This document shows, one piece after another, positions 61,731-64,000 of a DNA stretch of 64,000 bases. The notes beneath the pieces were generated by a model. That model saw only the letters and a program-made list of their open reading frames with translations. It was not told where the DNA came from and did not search any database. The first letter of the stretch is position 1. Each line of letters begins with the position of its first letter. The stretch comes from Cinclus cinclus (lineage: Eukaryota > Chordata > Aves > Passeriformes > Cinclidae): positions 30,948,654-31,012,653 of the forward strand of contig NC_085052.1 in NCBI RefSeq assembly GCF_963662255.1. The letters are read 5' to 3'. Both the position numbers and the translations under genes were made by a program.

Positions 61731-63952
61731 TCTTTCATTCTTACTTGCTGTACAGTTTACAAACACTTTAAAGCTTTCTTTTTTTTATCATCAGTGTGAA
61801 GGCTGGGGCTTTTTTTTTTCCTAGAAGGTAAGAGGAGAGCATCCTCCATCAAAAGCATAGTCTGTTTGCTATAAGGCAGAGAAATAAAATGTCTGCAAGC
61901 TATCTCACTTTCTAATAATCATTCAGAAAGACAGGACTAATAGTTTAAGGCCAAGGGTGAACATTTGGAGAAAGTTCAGTGGAGTACAACTACAAACACT
62001 TGATTGGAATTACTGCATGAACAATTCAGTAGCAGAGTTTTCCATCACAGAGTCAATGCCTTAATTTTTTGTAATGTGCCTAGAACATTTGTGTTGTATC
62101 TCTGTAAGTGAGCTGGATCTTTAGTCTCCTGTGAAAGTTATGGTATTTACCTCCTTACAGGCAGAATCCTAAAATCTTATTGACTAGGCTATGTAAACTT
62201 TTTATTTCAGTGCAGATCAGTCCTGTACAAGGCAAGATGACCAAGCCTTTTGTCCAGTGTGCTCTGTGATTTGAACAGATGAGATGTTGTTCAGGGAATC
62301 ATGGGCTTTAACTTGATTTTACTTCTGTGAGATGACAAGCAAGTCTGGGGGATTCTACCTCACTAGAAAAGTAGGATCGATGCTCCTGTTGTCTTCATCC
62401 TAGGGAAATATCTCAGTTTGTAGATGGGTATCTGTGGAAGGTTTGGACCACAAACACATATTTTTTAGGACTCATCCCTGAGATCAGCTTGATGTATTTG
62501 GGCCAGTTATATGCAACCAGAATTTCCTTTGAGGACTGTTTTATGTATAAATTTTCTCTTTGCATAATGCTAGTTTAATTTATGGTAATTGCCTCTATCC
62601 TTGCCCACTTTGTTAGTATTTTTCCAGCAGACGAGTACTGGAACAGGACCCTGAATCCATGGCCTAGCTTTAAGTGGTGGTGTTTGGTTCTACTTACTGT
62701 TCAAAACAACACGTCAAGCCAAAGTCAAAGGGAGAGTCTTCTGGATTAAAACACGGGGGGAGCTCTGTGGTCTGCCAGGGAGAATGTGTGATGAGCACAG
62801 TGTGATCCTGATGTCTTTCCAACGGCGTGATGTTATCCTGCCTGACGTTATCCTGTTAGGTACATGATGTGAAATGGCATCGTGTTGCATGTGATAAAAC
62901 CATGTTGCATTAAAAGCTGGAACGGTAATGACAAAGCCAAACAGGCTAACAATAACTTCCTTGAAAGCCAACAAATAAGATAACAGTTTTCTAATCTAAC
63001 TATGGGTCTTCCCATTCAGCTGAAGTTAATATAATTTCATGCAGGCTTAGCTTTTTGCCATTACATGTACCTTCACACCCACACAGAGTTTATTTCTGGT
63101 TCTGCCTATGAATTCTTAATGTTTAAGGTTTAATAGGAAATGCACTGGCCGAGTCAATTAGTGCTGCAGCTACTACTACTTTTCAGCCCAACTGTAGCTG
63201 TTATAAAAGAAAATGTCATAACCTTCACAGCTGTCTCCTGTATCCATCACGAATAGAACAGGATTGCAAGTTCATCTGGTTTTCCAACCTTCCTGTGTCT
63301 TTGCAAAACACACTGGGGTTTGATATTGCTTCTTAAAAAAAAATCAGAATTATTTTGCCATCCAGCCCGTCTCCAGGCTGTTGCAGCCACCAGCATGTCC
63401 AGACCCTGCCTTGGTCCATCACAAATGAAGACGTTCTGAATTGGATTTTTATGAAATTATCACTGACATTAGGGGAAGAGAAAGGTTGGGCCTGTGCTTT
63501 TGGACTACAGGTGAATGTCCCAAGAATTTTCCTGTATGTAATCTGCCACATTCTACCTATTTGCAGCTTTCAGGATGAACTCCATGAACTCCTTAAGAAC
63601 TGAGCCTATATCCATTAATGGCACAAGCAGAGCACATTTTTTTTTTTTTTTTACAGTGTGTATGTCTTATTGAGTTGTTTCTCAGTTTATCATTTGCAGG
63701 TGTCATGTAATTAAAGTTTAGGATTTTTTAATGGTACTTTTCCCATTCAAACCATCTCAGGGTACTTCGTTGGATTGGAGAATGATTATATAGGCAATTA
63801 ACTCGGTCATTATGCTCTCAGCAATAGTTCACACACAGCTTTTTACATTATGACCTGAATTTTATAGATGAAACTAATGTTAGTCTCGACATCAGGGTCA
63901 TTCACTCCTCTCTTCAAAGAAGCCCTGTGGGACATTTAAACTTCTGCTTAGA
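61731..63952. other. non-coding stretch, no gene seen
   Basis: Contains a 15-bp imperfect tandem duplication (62828-62857) and a T16 run (63637-63652). Open frames are 86 codons or fewer and unrecognised. Confidence 0.55.
62828..62857 (+). repeat. 15-bp imperfect tandem duplication with a CRE-like word
   Basis: TGATGTTATCCTGCC is followed directly by TGACGTTATCCTGTT. The T-to-C difference turns the second copy into TGACGTTA, close to the CREB/ATF site TGACGTCA. Confidence 0.8.
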
Positions 63953-63970
63953 GGCCAGCAGAGGGTTGGC
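63953..63970 (+). promoter_or_regulatory. CTCF-like motif
   Basis: GGCCAGCAGAGGGTTGGC contains CCAGCAGAGGG (63955-63965), a close match to the CTCF core in plus orientation, with T where a C is usual after the G run. It is the best CTCF-like site I noticed in the window. Binding is inference. Confidence 0.38.
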
Positions 63971-64000
63971 CTTTATGATTGCTATTAACAGAGAACAGCA

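Overview
The window looks like bird nuclear DNA, probably from a neoavian species and perhaps a songbird. The best evidence is two 3' ends of CR1 LINEs of the avian type. One is in sense orientation at about 5680-5892. The other is a short antisense tail at 3008-3076 that begins with the reversed CR1 terminal repeat. A candidate retroviral solo LTR at 14190-14570 fits the same origin. The sequence is AT-rich by eye and full of poly-T, poly-A and TA/TG tracts.

I recognise no protein-coding gene. Open frames are short and scattered on both strands, and none shows a domain I can name. The longest lie in a minisatellite (49074-49588), in a GC-rich repeat-bearing patch (5150-5690), or in sequence without recognisable protein features. 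One 75-codon exon-like frame on the minus strand (28441-28665) has plausible splice sites, but I cannot identify it. I read the window as a gene desert or the inside of a very large intron.

Layout. 1-3.4 kb: a long inverted repeat with arms of about 120 bp flanking about 1.15 kb, with a CR1 tail between the arms. 5.1-5.9 kb: a GC-rich patch, an 18-bp minisatellite and a CR1 3' end. 13.5-16.1 kb: two stretches that look like conserved non-coding regulatory DNA, on either side of the candidate LTR. 17-46 kb: mostly featureless sequence with simple repeats, more regulatory-looking AT-rich blocks, a tandem pair of E-boxes (43754-43773) and a perfect 22-bp palindrome (46069-46090). 49.1-49.6 kb: a minisatellite of 18-bp and 13-bp units ordered into 49-bp and 31-bp higher-order repeats. 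58.6 kb: a cluster of short perfect hairpins. 59.6 kb and the extreme right end: CTCF-like motifs.

I found no undescribed multi-gene system. The most unusual objects are structural: the inverted repeat, the two-unit minisatellite and the hairpin cluster. All conservation and family statements were made by eye, without alignment or database search.
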